The notes under the pieces: generated by a model
The model's input: only the letters and a program-made list of their open reading frames with translations
The model's database searches: none
What the model was told of the DNA's origin: nothing
Assembly (NCBI GenBank): GCA_000482145.1
Contig: AUXH01000209.1
Location: forward strand, 1 to 28,154
Direction of reading: 5' to 3'
DNA: 28,154 nucleotides
Source: Strigomonas culicis
Lineage: Eukaryota > Euglenozoa > Kinetoplastea > Trypanosomatida > Trypanosomatidae
Shown: piece by piece, positions 1-7,752 of the stretch
Layout of the letters: every line of letters begins with the position of its first letter
How positions within the stretch are numbered: the first letter of the stretch is position 1
Translations under genes and position numbers: made by a program

Positions 1-21
1 TCTATATTTATTTGTATCTAT

Positions 22-25
<4 letters not shown>

Positions 26-65
<40 letters not shown>
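26..65. repeat. (TA)20 microsatellite
   Basis: Forty consecutive alternating T and A bases lie in the spacer before the first gene. Such a tract is likely to vary in length between strains and can form a cruciform. No function is inferred. Confidence 0.95.
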
Positions 66-69
<4 letters not shown>

Positions 70-253
70 GCTCTCCTCTTTTCCTTCCCTTTTTTAAGTG
101 TATGGGATCCCATATAGCGCTGATGCACAACAGCACATGTGTTTCTTCTTCATGGTACGGTGTTTCATTACTGCACAGAAGAATCCCCTTTTTCTTTTTC
201 GCCTCCCCTTTTTTCTTTTTTTTTCTCTTTGTTTTGTTTGTGTGTTGTTTCTT

Positions 254-255
254 AG
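254..255 (+). promoter_or_regulatory. Predicted spliced-leader acceptor AG (ATP synthase delta)
   Basis: This is the first AG after about 70 bases of almost pure pyrimidine. It would give a 46-nt 5' UTR without an upstream ATG before the start at 302. Confidence 0.6.
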
Positions 256-301
256 CATAACTGCCAATACAGTTCCACAACCACCTATAGCAACTAGAAG
301 C

Positions 302-850
302 ATGTTTCGCTACGCTGGATGCCGCCTGATGGCCCGCACGATGGCCTTGTTGAGTCAGCCCGCTCACGGTATCCCGGAGGGCTTCGAATTCTTCGAGCAC
401 AAAGTTGTGGACAAGGATATCAACTCGAATTATGAAAACATGGAAACGCTCCGACTCACCGTGACCCGCCAGGATGAGTTCCTTTTCAAGGAGGAGCCCG
501 TCAAGTGCGTGACGATCTCTGGTGTTAACGGCGAGAGCGGCATCTACCCTGGCCACGCGTACGAAATCGCCCAGTTGGCTCCTGCTCCCCTCGTCATTGA
601 GAAGCCGGATGGCACCGTCCTGAAGTACTTCACCAGCGGTGGCTTCGCCCACGTCAACAACGAAGGCTCCTGCGATATTAACTGCGTGGAGTGCGTGCCG
701 TTGGCGGACCTCGAGCTGGAGGCTGCGGAGAAGGCTCTCGCGGAGCAGAATGCTGCGCTGGGCCAAGCGAAAGACGAGAAGGCAAAGTCCGTAGTCGAAA
801 TCCGTATTGGTGTGCTAGAGTCGATCATCCAAGCCCTCAAGCACAATTAG
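302..850 (+). CDS. Mitochondrial F1-ATP synthase delta subunit (bacterial epsilon equivalent)
   Basis: The 182-residue product matches the F1 central-stalk subunit called delta in mitochondria and epsilon in bacteria, which joins the gamma subunit to the c-ring in the inner membrane. Residues 1 to about 22 form a basic, Arg-containing, acid-free presequence suited to mitochondrial import. Residues about 48-135 have the beta-sandwich pattern, including a Gly-Ile-Tyr-Pro-Gly-His turn at 80-85 followed by an Ile-Ala-Gln-Leu-Ala-Pro strand, the family's typical 'ILPGHxP...QLxPG' region. Residues 136-182 are Ala/Glu/Lys-rich and would form the two C-terminal helices. Length fits the family (about 140 residues mature plus presequence and a short N-terminal addition). 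The ATG at 302 is the first after the predicted acceptor, and the same frame upstream lacks ATG and is T-rich, so the longer frame is rejected. The C-terminal helices in bacteria can inhibit the enzyme; whether that holds here is not visible. Confidence 0.88.
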   Translation: MFRYAGCRLMARTMALLSQPAHGIPEGFEFFEHKVVDKDINSNYENMETLRLTVTRQDEFLFKEEPVKCVTISGVNGESGIYPGHAYEIAQLAPAPLVIEKPDGTVLKYFTSGGFAHVNNEGSCDINCVECVPLADLELEAAEKALAEQNAALGQAKDEKAKSVVEIRIGVLESIIQALKHN

Positions 851-1305
851 GAACTAAATTAAAAAAAAATAAGGAACCATTTTTAAAAAAGAGGAGGAAA
901 AGAGTGAACGGCAGCACGACAAACGTTTGTTTACGTGAAACCCGTTCCTCTTTTAGTTCGTTCATATCGCTTTCACTAGTAACGTTAACAAGTGGGATTT
1001 TAGTATTAACTGTTAAATGTTTTACAACCCTAATAATCTCCCTCACGTGCTATCGGTTGATAGTGTTTCATTTCTGGCTCCAGTGCTCGTGGTGCTGCTG
1101 CGTTCACGTGTTTTTTTTTTCTTACTGAAATCTATGGCAATTTCTTTTCTCATTAAACTCATCTCTCTCTCTCTCTCTTTTTTTTTTCTTTCTACCCTTC
1201 TCAAATATCTGTGCTACTGCAGTTAGTGCTTTAATACAAGAGTGCTGTCAGGGTGTTGTGCATTTCATTCCGTTTCGTAGCTAAGGAGCGGCGATAAAAA
1301 CAACA
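851..1305. other. Spacer between ATP synthase delta and the C53-like gene
   Basis: No gene is seen. Right after the stop is an A-rich segment, followed by T-rich sequence and a (TC)n/T-rich tract at about 1160-1202 that precedes the acceptor at 1221-1222. The layout is that of a 3' UTR of up to about 300 nt, a polypyrimidine tract and an 83-nt 5' UTR. Confidence 0.6.
1221..1222 (+). promoter_or_regulatory. Predicted spliced-leader acceptor AG (C53-like gene)
   Basis: A CTGCAG acceptor lies about 20 bases after a 40-base CT/T run. The following 83 bases contain no ATG before the gene start at 1306. Confidence 0.65.
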
Positions 1306-2475
1306 ATGGCGGACCAACCAGTTGTGCTGCATTACCAGCAGATGGAAGAATGGCTAAAGGACCGACGGTCTGTATTTGAAAAGAAACATAAGAAGGAGCT
1401 GAAGGCCCTTCTTGAATACGCTCCTCAACTCTCGCAACTTGTACAAGATATCGTTACACACGAAAAAATGATCAAGAAGGCACGTGGCATGGTTGCAGAA
1501 TGCGAGAAGGTGTCATGTGAGGCCGAGCGGACGGTTGAGACTGTGGAAAAAAAAAGACACCAATTTTTAGTGGATCACAACTTGATTTCTAACGATGTTA
1601 CTGCGTTTGATCCTACGCTTTTTAGCCAACTTGTGGACACACAGATTCGCGTAAGCATTTCGAGAATTACCGCTCTTCTCGTGCAGTTCACAGAGAAATT
1701 TGTCGTCTCTTTTCAACAAAAGTACGATACGATTTTGTCGAATACAATAAAGAAGAGCAATCGTGCATCTTCAACGTTTGAGGAGCACTTTCCGTGGCTC
1801 ACTCGCCTGCAGGCAGAGAGCAAACTGCCTTTGGGAGAAGATACCACTGGTGCGCTGGAAGGGGAGGGGGGCGGGCCGGTTGAGATTGACTGGGGGGATG
1901 CTCCAGAAAACGTCCTTTCAGATGGGGGAAATGAGATTGTGATTCAATGGGATGACGCTGATGAAGACGTCACACCCATTATGCAGGACGACGAGGATGC
2001 GCTACCTCCGGCAAACTTCCGCTCCTTGTCGGTCAATATTGCCAACAGTAGAGCACGGGGGAGCTTGTTGGGTGAGCTGGACGCGGCGCGTTGTTTTGCA
2101 AGTGAGCGGCTACGTTATGAGAACGATGTTTTTTTTAGCGACTTCGTGACGTCCGTAGACGCTGTGTTGGAGGCAGCACGTTCTTCAATGGACGCGGAGT
2201 TTGTCCGGATGAAGGAAATCTACCGCCTGCGAGACAATCTGGAGGAGCAAGTAAATCGGTTTGCACGCACCATCGCTTCCATGCACCTCCGTAAGAAGGC
2301 ACACGAGAAGAAAATAAGTGACCTACACGACGAATTGAAGCGTCTTGAGCCACACAAGGAGGAACTTGTGAAGCAAACTAGAGGTGTTCGGGATGCTTGC
2401 CTTGTCGAACTGAAAAAAATGTTCCCAGAGCGAGTTGTCTCCATCGTGGGTGATATCAACAAGTTTGTTGAATGA
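1306..2475 (+). CDS. CDK5RAP3/C53-like UFMylation and ER-phagy adaptor
   Basis: The 389-residue protein resembles CDK5RAP3 (C53, LZAP). This family works with the UFM1 ligase UFL1-DDRGK1 at the ER, notably on stalled ribosomes, and its disordered middle binds UFM1 or ATG8. Visible matches: residues 13-21 include Glu-Trp-Leu-Lys-Asp-Arg-Arg, like the N-terminal 'WLxDRR' of animal homologues; 40-140 are a long helical/coiled-coil stretch; 175-235 are acidic and disordered and carry Ile-Asp-Trp-Gly-Asp at 194-198, the family's shuffled ATG8-interacting motif, and a variant Ile-Gln-Trp-Asp-Asp at 213-217; 252-389 are helical, ending in a Leu-Glu-Pro...Pro-Glu-Arg-Val-Val-Ser-Ile-Val-Gly block that aligns with the end of the human protein. 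It is about 110 residues shorter than the human protein, mostly missing just after the WLxDRR motif. Family assignment is from remembered motif order, not a search. Some CDK5RAP3 functions known in animals (cell-cycle, NF-kB) should not be carried over. Confidence 0.82.
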   Translation: MADQPVVLHYQQMEEWLKDRRSVFEKKHKKELKALLEYAPQLSQLVQDIVTHEKMIKKARGMVAECEKVSCEAERTVETVEKKRHQFLVDHNLISNDVTAFDPTLFSQLVDTQIRVSISRITALLVQFTEKFVVSFQQKYDTILSNTIKKSNRASSTFEEHFPWLTRLQAESKLPLGEDTTGALEGEGGGPVEIDWGDAPENVLSDGGNEIVIQWDDADEDVTPIMQDDEDALPPANFRSLSVNIANSRARGSLLGELDAARCFASERLRYENDVFFSDFVTSVDAVLEAARSSMDAEFVRMKEIYRLRDNLEEQVNRFARTIASMHLRKKAHEKKISDLHDELKRLEPHKEELVKQTRGVRDACLVELKKMFPERVVSIVGDINKFVE

Positions 2476-2681
2476 CACGATATATACATCCATAATATTC
2501 ACTCTTGTCCCATCGAATCCTTTCGTATTTCAGACATGTCATTTTTTTGTTGTTTTTTTCGATTAAGTCTCTTGATTTTTCTCTACTTTTTTTTTGTTCT
2601 TGAAACACTCCCCCTCCCCTCTTTCTCCATACTTACGCAAGAAAAATTGTTGCGGCTTGTAGCACATACACGTAGATAGAC

Positions 2682-2715
2682 AGACACACACACACGCACA
2701 TACACTCACACATAT
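2682..2715. repeat. Imperfect (CA)n microsatellite
   Basis: About 30 bases of CA dinucleotides are interrupted by G, T and CT. It lies in the probable 3' UTR region of the C53-like gene. Confidence 0.8.
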
Positions 2716-2779
2716 ATTTATTGTCTGTGTTCATCATCTGTTTTTTTTTTTTTCGCTGTTGTTGTTCCTTGGATACACA

Positions 2780-2781
2780 AG
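2780..2781 (+). promoter_or_regulatory. Predicted spliced-leader acceptor AG (low-complexity protein)
   Basis: This is the first AG after the T-rich tract at 2740-2770. Further AGs follow within 40 bases, so heterogeneous acceptor use is possible. No ATG occurs before 2832. Confidence 0.5.
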
Positions 2782-2831
2782 TGATTAGTCTTGCATATAG
2801 TCAGCTTCGCTAGTGTGGAAACTCCAATTCA

Positions 2832-4136
2832 ATGGACAAGACAAAACGTAAGGGAGACGATATCCCTCCCTTCAAAAACTCCAATGTTCATGTGTGGAAA
2901 AACAAATCTGGTGATCTCACCATTATCAATCTGAGAGATGTCGACGAAATCCTCCAGCCACCTGCTGCTTTACCCACAGCTGCAGAGGTTACCGCTGAGG
3001 TGAAGCCATATTCTCCGGTCGTGGAAAAGGCAGAGGCACCACCTAAAGTGACAACACCTTCCGAAAAAGCGGCTGCGGACACATCAGGCCGGACATCTGC
3101 GGTAGTTTCCGATAATCAGAAGCCGGCGAGCCTGGAGAGCAAAAAAAACAGTGTAAAGGCGGGGAAGAGCCAAAGCAGCGGATCCGCTTTACCACAACCA
3201 GCAGTGGATAAAGAAGAGCCGTCTGTGGAGGCAAAAAAGGGAAGTGCTCCAGTGATCAGTAGTAGCAATGCTAATGCAACCGTTTCATCGAATGGTAATA
3301 ATAACATGGCACCTAATGCAAGTAAGAGCAACTATAGAACCACTACTGGCAACACTTCCACGTTTGGTTCTCACGGGAAGCACAATACCGGTGAATACAA
3401 TGCTGCAACATTTGGCAAGTCACTAGACCGTAGCGACCTTAACAAGCTAAACAACGGTTCCTCTGGTAACGGCAGCAGTACAGCCGCTTTCGGTCTGACT
3501 ACTAGCACTCAATTCGAGTTAATTCCTGGTACAAACATTGGAGGCAACGTCGTTTCCGAGCCCACTGCATCCGAGGCCACCATGCCCAGTTTGGCACTGT
3601 TCCACAATCCCCTGTGGGGAAACGGAGCAGCCATCCCCATGGAGACCAGCGATCCGCAGCGTACCAAGACGGCGTTCTCCAACTTTATCGTCGAGTCCGG
3701 TGTCAAGCCGTCCAGTGTGGCGTCGACGTCCCCCGCACCACCCAGCAGCGCGCCGCGCCCTCCATCACACGGCCCCACTCCCAGTGCGCCGGTTGGTGCA
3801 GGCGCTGTCGGCGGACAGCCCAGTGGACCATTCGCGTCACCACCGTTTGCATCGGCGGGGGTCAATTATCCCTTGTTTCAGATGCCCGTTTCTTATATGC
3901 AGCAACAGTCCGCGTATTCGCAGAGCATGCTTGCGTACCCGGGAGGTGTGCCTGGGTATTATATCCAGATGCCTCAGGGCAACATGGCTCCTGTGACCAT
4001 GGGCCATGCATTTAACGGCGGCACGGCAGTAGCGACCGATATGCGCTCAGCGGCAACTTCTTCGTCGATACCTGGGGGTGCGGGGACCAATGCAGAAACG
4101 TCACCATTCCTTCCCATTCCACCAAGGAACTTTTGA
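2832..4136 (+). CDS. Low-complexity Ser/Pro/Asn-rich protein, function unknown
   Basis: This 434-residue protein is not recognised. Residues 12-43 form the only region that looks folded (a Phe-Lys-Asn-Ser-Asn-Val-His-Val-Trp segment followed by a hydrophobic Leu-Thr-Ile-Ile-Asn-Leu strand and an Asp-Glu-Ile-Leu turn). Residues 45-160 are rich in Lys, Glu, Pro, Ala and Ser, 160-250 in Asn, Ser, Thr and Gly, and 290-434 in Pro, Ser, Gly, Met and Gln with scattered Tyr/Phe. There are no zinc fingers, RRMs, signal peptide or membrane spans. Such long disordered Gln/Asn/Met-rich tails are common in trypanosomatid mRNA regulators. A Phe-His-Asn-Pro-Leu-Trp-Gly motif at 257-263 resembles the His-Asn-Pro-Tyr-type motif reported in partners of the regulator MKT1, but the match is partial. 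A role in post-transcriptional control is only inference. The coding state is well supported by the single open frame with a clean acceptor and start. Confidence 0.8.
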   Translation: MDKTKRKGDDIPPFKNSNVHVWKNKSGDLTIINLRDVDEILQPPAALPTAAEVTAEVKPYSPVVEKAEAPPKVTTPSEKAAADTSGRTSAVVSDNQKPASLESKKNSVKAGKSQSSGSALPQPAVDKEEPSVEAKKGSAPVISSSNANATVSSNGNNNMAPNASKSNYRTTTGNTSTFGSHGKHNTGEYNAATFGKSLDRSDLNKLNNGSSGNGSSTAAFGLTTSTQFELIPGTNIGGNVVSEPTASEATMPSLALFHNPLWGNGAAIPMETSDPQRTKTAFSNFIVESGVKPSSVASTSPAPPSSAPRPPSHGPTPSAPVGAGAVGGQPSGPFASPPFASAGVNYPLFQMPVSYMQQQSAYSQSMLAYPGGVPGYYIQMPQGNMAPVTMGHAFNGGTAVATDMRSAATSSSIPGGAGTNAETSPFLPIPPRNF

Positions 4137-4545
4137 GGCGCGCGCACACACATACCCCCACCCACACAGCACACAAAGAGGGAGAGGGAGTGAACCTGTT
4201 AGCGCCTTGTGCTTTAGGTGTATTGTCTGACTTTATTTGTCTCTTCCTATCCCTCTCTCGCTCTTTCTGTTTTGTGTTATTCATGGTGTTCCATGTTTGG
4301 TAAATCTCTTTGTTATTGTTGTTGTTGTAATTGTGCTTATTGTTGTTGTTGATGTTTTAGTTCTGATCGTTTTCTTTTTTCCCCTTTCCTTTTCATTCAT
4401 CCTTTTTTCCGTCTCCGTTATTCGCCTGTTATGCATTAACGTGTGACAAGGTACAGTTTGTATGTTGCTGTAAGTTAACAACGACTGGTATCAAAGGGCA
4501 TGGACCTCCCTATGTCTTATACATCCGACCGATTTGAGACAAGGG

Positions 4546-4567
4546 AAAAAAAAACTAGTTTTTTTTT
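4546..4567. repeat. Perfect 22-bp palindrome, A9-CTAG-T9
   Basis: Nine A, the four bases CTAG, and nine T make a perfect inverted repeat. It is followed at once by GTCGG (4568-4572), which is complementary to CCGAC at 4525-4529, so in RNA the hairpin could gain a basal stem around a 16-base bulge. It lies in the spacer before DRC3. Confidence 0.9.
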
Positions 4568-4706
4568 GTCGGTTCACTTACCACTCCGTGCTCCTTCTCC
4601 CTTTTTCGATGTGACTCGCTTCTGAGTCAAATGCACCACCTTCATTTTTACTCGAATTCTCTTCCTCCTCAACTGTCGCTTTTTTTTTATTATGGTTATT
4701 GTTTCA

Positions 4707-4708
4707 AG
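4707..4708 (+). promoter_or_regulatory. Predicted spliced-leader acceptor AG (DRC3)
   Basis: This is the first AG after a C/T-rich stretch with a T9 run and a T-rich segment. It gives a 53-nt 5' UTR without an upstream ATG. Confidence 0.55.
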
Positions 4709-4761
4709 CTGCACCCACCAAGCGGACGCTTCTTGTCACATTATCTTCACGCTGAAGAAGC

Positions 4762-6408
4762 ATGACAACTGCCTACTCCATACAACCTCTTACAAGACAG
4801 AGCAGAGAGACTGTCATTGACGAGGAGCTGATACGTTCGTGTATTGCATTGGACACCGTTTCAACCACAGATGATGATCGTTTGCGTGTGATAGGCAACC
4901 ATGAGGAAGCTCTACTGAAGGAAAAAGTTAAGAATGAGCTAAGTACCATTCAGCTTACCAAAGTGTGTACACTCCTCATGTCGTACAGACGGATTGGTAA
5001 AATTGAAAACCTTTTCGGTGTTTCCAACTTGACAAAGTTGTGTCTGGATAACAACAAGATTGAGAAAATTGAGAACCTGGACCATCTGACAAAGCTTCAA
5101 ACCCTGGACCTCAGCTTCAACTCGATTCGGGTGATTGAGGGATTGGACAACTTAACCGAACTAAGTGACCTCTCTTTGTACTCGAACCAAATTAGTGTAA
5201 TTAGCGGTCTGAACTCACTGGTGCATCTGAAATCGCTGAGCCTAGGCTTAAACAAGTTTGAAAATGTGGATGACATGGTGAATTATTTGCATACATTACG
5301 AAATTTAAAGGTGCTCGTGCTGAAGGGCTGCCCCGTCCAGACGGTCCCCAACTATCGCGTGCGCCTCCTTGCCTTTGTACCAACGCTGCGCTTTCTGGAC
5401 GGTAAGTCTGTGAAGCCGAGCGAAGTCGCAAGTGCGAAGGATGGCCAGCGGGAGAACCTACTGACCGTCGACGAGGAGGACGAAAAGAGACAGATCTTAG
5501 AGAAGGAGCAGCTTCAGATGGACATCACACAGAAGGATTATATCCGATATAACTGTCCCAATGAGCAGAGGTTTTGCGAGGAGCTGTTCAAGCTGACGCC
5601 GGATAAGTACACCCTCTATGAGCTACTTCGGTGCGATGCGCTGATATCGGCATCCAAGGAGCCGCTGGATCGCTTTCAGACGGAGTTCAACGAGAAACTG
5701 ACCGAACTAGCGGAGCGAATGAAGACCATTCGCCTCAAGAGGGATTCGGACGATGAGAAGTACGCGACAGCGAAGGCTACCTACACAAACGGCAACGTGG
5801 AGGAATCACTGCAGCTGATGAAGCAGTTTGAAGCGGAGGTGAACAAGTATGTACCGAGCGGAATAACTGCCCCAGGAGGCACAACCACAAGCGCCGATGC
5901 CAAATTGTCCCTTTTCAAGAAGGCTGATCAGCTACAGTCGAACCTGATGGAGTTGGAAGCAAATCAAATTGAAGTGTTTAGCGGCTTACAGAATGTCACA
6001 GTGAGCAAATGGAAATCAGACGGAGTGGATGTGCTCATTCAAAGCTCCTTTGAAAGTCTTCTCAAAACGGAGAGCGACTTTCAGGTGGCTGTCCGACAAA
6101 TATTTGACACGTACTATGAGCAGCGAAAGAAAAGGAACGTTGAGGCCGACACGTACTACACTTCGAAGCAAGAAGAAAACATACGCGTCTTGCTGGAAAG
6201 TAGAGAAGAGTATCAGAAGTACTTAGGTGATGTGTTCGAGATGCGTCGCAAAAGGCTGGAGGACTCCGAGCTCTTCCACCTGGCAGCAGAAGAGAAGCTG
6301 CTCACGGAGCGAAGCCGCGCCATGTCGGAGGAGGAGCGCACACGGCACCGCTCCCGTATTATTGAAATAGATACCTATATCCAGTCAATCAAAAAGCGCT
6401 TAACGTAG
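4762..6408 (+). CDS. DRC3: Dynein regulatory complex subunit 3 (LRRC48-like)
   Basis: The 548-residue protein fits DRC3, a subunit of the nexin-dynein regulatory complex that links axonemal outer doublets and controls flagellar beating. Residues 18-29 (Val-Ile-Asp-Glu-Glu-Leu-Ile...) match the segment preceding the repeats in the family. Residues about 66-190 contain five or six SDS22-type leucine-rich repeats of about 22 residues (for example Leu-Cys-Leu-Asp-Asn-Asn-Lys-Ile and Leu-Asp-Leu-Ser-Phe-Asn-Ser-Ile). Residues 195-215 (Asn-Tyr-Arg-Val-Arg...Phe-Val-Pro-Thr-Leu-Arg-Phe-Leu-Asp-Gly) are the usual C-terminal cap. The rest is charged and helical, with coiled coils ending in Lys/Arg. 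Length agrees with animal and algal DRC3 (about 520 residues). Other axonemal LRR proteins share the SDS22 repeats, but the N-terminal segment, the repeat number and the coiled-coil tail together favour DRC3. It implies a flagellated organism. Confidence 0.83.
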   Translation: MTTAYSIQPLTRQSRETVIDEELIRSCIALDTVSTTDDDRLRVIGNHEEALLKEKVKNELSTIQLTKVCTLLMSYRRIGKIENLFGVSNLTKLCLDNNKIEKIENLDHLTKLQTLDLSFNSIRVIEGLDNLTELSDLSLYSNQISVISGLNSLVHLKSLSLGLNKFENVDDMVNYLHTLRNLKVLVLKGCPVQTVPNYRVRLLAFVPTLRFLDGKSVKPSEVASAKDGQRENLLTVDEEDEKRQILEKEQLQMDITQKDYIRYNCPNEQRFCEELFKLTPDKYTLYELLRCDALISASKEPLDRFQTEFNEKLTELAERMKTIRLKRDSDDEKYATAKATYTNGNVEESLQLMKQFEAEVNKYVPSGITAPGGTTTSADAKLSLFKKADQLQSNLMELEANQIEVFSGLQNVTVSKWKSDGVDVLIQSSFESLLKTESDFQVAVRQIFDTYYEQRKKRNVEADTYYTSKQEENIRVLLESREEYQKYLGDVFEMRRKRLEDSELFHLAAEEKLLTERSRAMSEEERTRHRSRIIEIDTYIQSIKKRLT

Positions 6409-6902
6409 TTACCTTTATCTACATGTAAATTGCATCGCTTTCCCTTTCCACCTCTATGTACAGACAATAGGAGAAGTAGAAACAAAAAAAAAACGAAGAG
6501 GGCAGTGAAAACAGGAAGAAGCAGAACAGCAACAAGACCAACAAAAAAGGAGAGTATATACAATCCAGAAAAGTGCGATAAAAACTGCGAACAGTCGAAT
6601 CGTGTGTTCTTCTGGTTTCTGTTGTAATTATTCACCCTACCTTGCGTACACGCTGTGTACCACAATTCTGTATTCGTCTTCTTGTCAAACTCTTATTACG
6701 AAGGTCATGGGCATCTGTAGTAGGAGACTCCACTACGCTACACCTAAGGCTATTCTCCTTTGGATATGTGTGAGGTGCGTTAAGTTCTTTAATATCTCCT
6801 CGTTATGATATTGATTATTACCCCTTTCTTCTCTCTCTCTCTATATATATATATTTCTCGTTTGTTATTGTGTACATACACGACAGTAGTTTGCTCGAAA
6901 CA
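6409..6902. other. Spacer between DRC3 and eL15
   Basis: No gene is seen. A purine-rich, A-rich tract occupies about 6467-6560, a small imperfect hairpin lies at 6717-6736, and C/T then TA dinucleotides at 6821-6853 form the processing tract for eL15. Confidence 0.6.
6885..6886 (+). promoter_or_regulatory. Predicted spliced-leader acceptor AG (eL15)
   Basis: This is the first AG after the CT/TA-rich tract at 6820-6860. A second AG lies three bases downstream. The resulting 5' UTR is only about 16 nt, which is typical of trypanosomatid ribosomal protein genes. Confidence 0.6.
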
Positions 6903-7517
6903 ATGGGAGCGTTTATGTATCTGAACGAGCTCTGGAAGAAGAAGTCTTCCGATGTGATGCGCTTCATCCAGCGCATCCGCTCGTGGGAGTTCCGCCACCA
7001 GCACACCGTCGTGCGCCTGCGCCGCCCGACGCGCCCGGAGAAGGCCCGCATGCTCGGCTACAAGACGAAGCAGGGCTTTAGCGTGTTCCGCGTCCGCATT
7101 CGCCGCGGTGGCCGCAAACGCCCGGTGCACAAGGGTATCACCTACGGCAAGCCCAAGACGAGCGGTGTCCTCGGCATGAAGCTCGAGAAGAACAACCGCG
7201 TCGTTGCGGAGCAGCGCCTCGGCAAGCGCTTCGGCAACCTGCGCGTGCTGAGCTCCTACTGGGTGAACATGGACTCTACATTCAAGTGGTACGAGGTCAT
7301 CGCCGTTGACCCCCAGTGCAAGACCATCCGCCGCGACCCGCGCATCAACTGGATTGTGAACTCCGTGCACAAGCACCGCGAGGCGCGCGGCCTGACCTCG
7401 GCCGGCCGCAAGCACCGCGGTCTCATGCACAAGGGCCACCGCGCCAGCAAGATCCGCCCGTCTCGCCGTGCCGCGTGGCGCCGCAACAACCGCATCGTTT
7501 TCTTGCGCAAGCGGTAA
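6903..7517 (+). CDS. RPL15: Large-subunit ribosomal protein eL15
   Basis: The 204-residue, very basic protein is eL15, part of the 60S ribosomal subunit. It begins [14 protein letters not shown] and contains the hallmark [14 protein letters not shown] and [12 protein letters not shown] blocks. The middle carries Leu-Arg-Val-Leu-Ser-Ser-Tyr-Trp-Val, and the tail has the conserved [13 protein letters not shown]. Length equals that of the family (204). Codon use is strongly GC-ending (CGC, AAG, CTC), unlike its AT-rich neighbours, as expected for a highly expressed gene. The six extra codons read upstream in the same frame fall in the 5' UTR tract, so the ATG at 6903 is used. Confidence 0.97.
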   Translation: MGAFMYLNELWKKKSSDVMRFIQRIRSWEFRHQHTVVRLRRPTRPEKARMLGYKTKQGFSVFRVRIRRGGRKRPVHKGITYGKPKTSGVLGMKLEKNNRVVAEQRLGKRFGNLRVLSSYWVNMDSTFKWYEVIAVDPQCKTIRRDPRINWIVNSVHKHREARGLTSAGRKHRGLMHKGHRASKIRPSRRAAWRRNNRIVFLRKR

Positions 7518-7750
7518 GAGCAGCTACGAAGCTAATTTCAAACCTTTTTATTTTTGTTTTCATTTTCTATACATAAAGGATGCGTGCTCGTCTGGGAGTG
7601 CATGGTTTGATGGTTCACTGTATTACCAGAACCCCCCCCCTCCCCAGTTTTCAGTTCTCGCATTTATGTGCCAATAAAAGATGTACTACTATCGTATTCC
7701 TTCTTTCTTCTTCATTCCCTATGCTGCCTCCGTTCTTTTTTTTTTTACTT

Positions 7751-7752
7751 AG
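7751..7752 (+). promoter_or_regulatory. Predicted spliced-leader acceptor AG (V-ATPase c'')
   Basis: The AG follows T11 and is itself followed by A10, so the pyrimidine tract and the first bases of the 5' UTR are complementary with the AG in a six-base loop. The 5' UTR would be 119 nt and contains no ATG. Confidence 0.55.

Larger units (their letters stand above)
1..301. other. Spacer upstream of the ATP synthase delta gene
   Basis: No credible gene is seen here. The segment begins with a long TA microsatellite, then a mixed stretch, then a strong pyrimidine run at about 182-253 that leads into a splice acceptor. It is probably the 3' UTR of an upstream gene followed by the processing signal and short 5' UTR of the next one. 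ATG-less or low-complexity reading frames crossing it have the composition of the spacer and are not supported. Confidence 0.6.
2476..2831. other. Spacer between the C53-like gene and the low-complexity protein
   Basis: No gene is seen. It contains T-rich and C/T-rich runs at 2530-2635, an imperfect CA repeat at about 2680-2715, and a T14-type tract at about 2740-2755 that leads to several AG candidates. Confidence 0.6.
4137..4761. other. Spacer between the low-complexity protein and DRC3
   Basis: No gene is seen in 625 bases. After the stop come a CA-rich segment (4141-4171), C/T-rich runs, and a GTT-repeat-rich stretch (about 4310-4352). A 22-base A9-CTAG-T9 palindrome lies at 4546-4567, and C/T-rich sequence with a T9 run at about 4655-4689 precedes the acceptor. 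A T-rich open frame at 4237-4446 has spacer composition and is not believed. Confidence 0.6.

Noticed and set aside
26..65. TA repeat as a replication origin or promoter
   Set aside because: A simple dinucleotide repeat alone does not show either, and polymerase II promoters are not recognisable inside such transcription units.
98..301. N-terminal extension of the ATP synthase delta frame
   Set aside because: It lacks an ATG (begins at GTG) and is translated from a pyrimidine tract. The splice acceptor and the presequence-like N-terminus support the ATG at 302.
4237..4446. T-rich frame encoding a Val/Ile/Phe-rich peptide
   Set aside because: Its composition is that of GTT repeats and pyrimidine runs, and no ATG or conserved pattern supports it.
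6717..6736. GTAGT...ACTAC hairpin before eL15
   Set aside because: It is only about eight pairs with a bulge and a tiny loop, within chance expectation.
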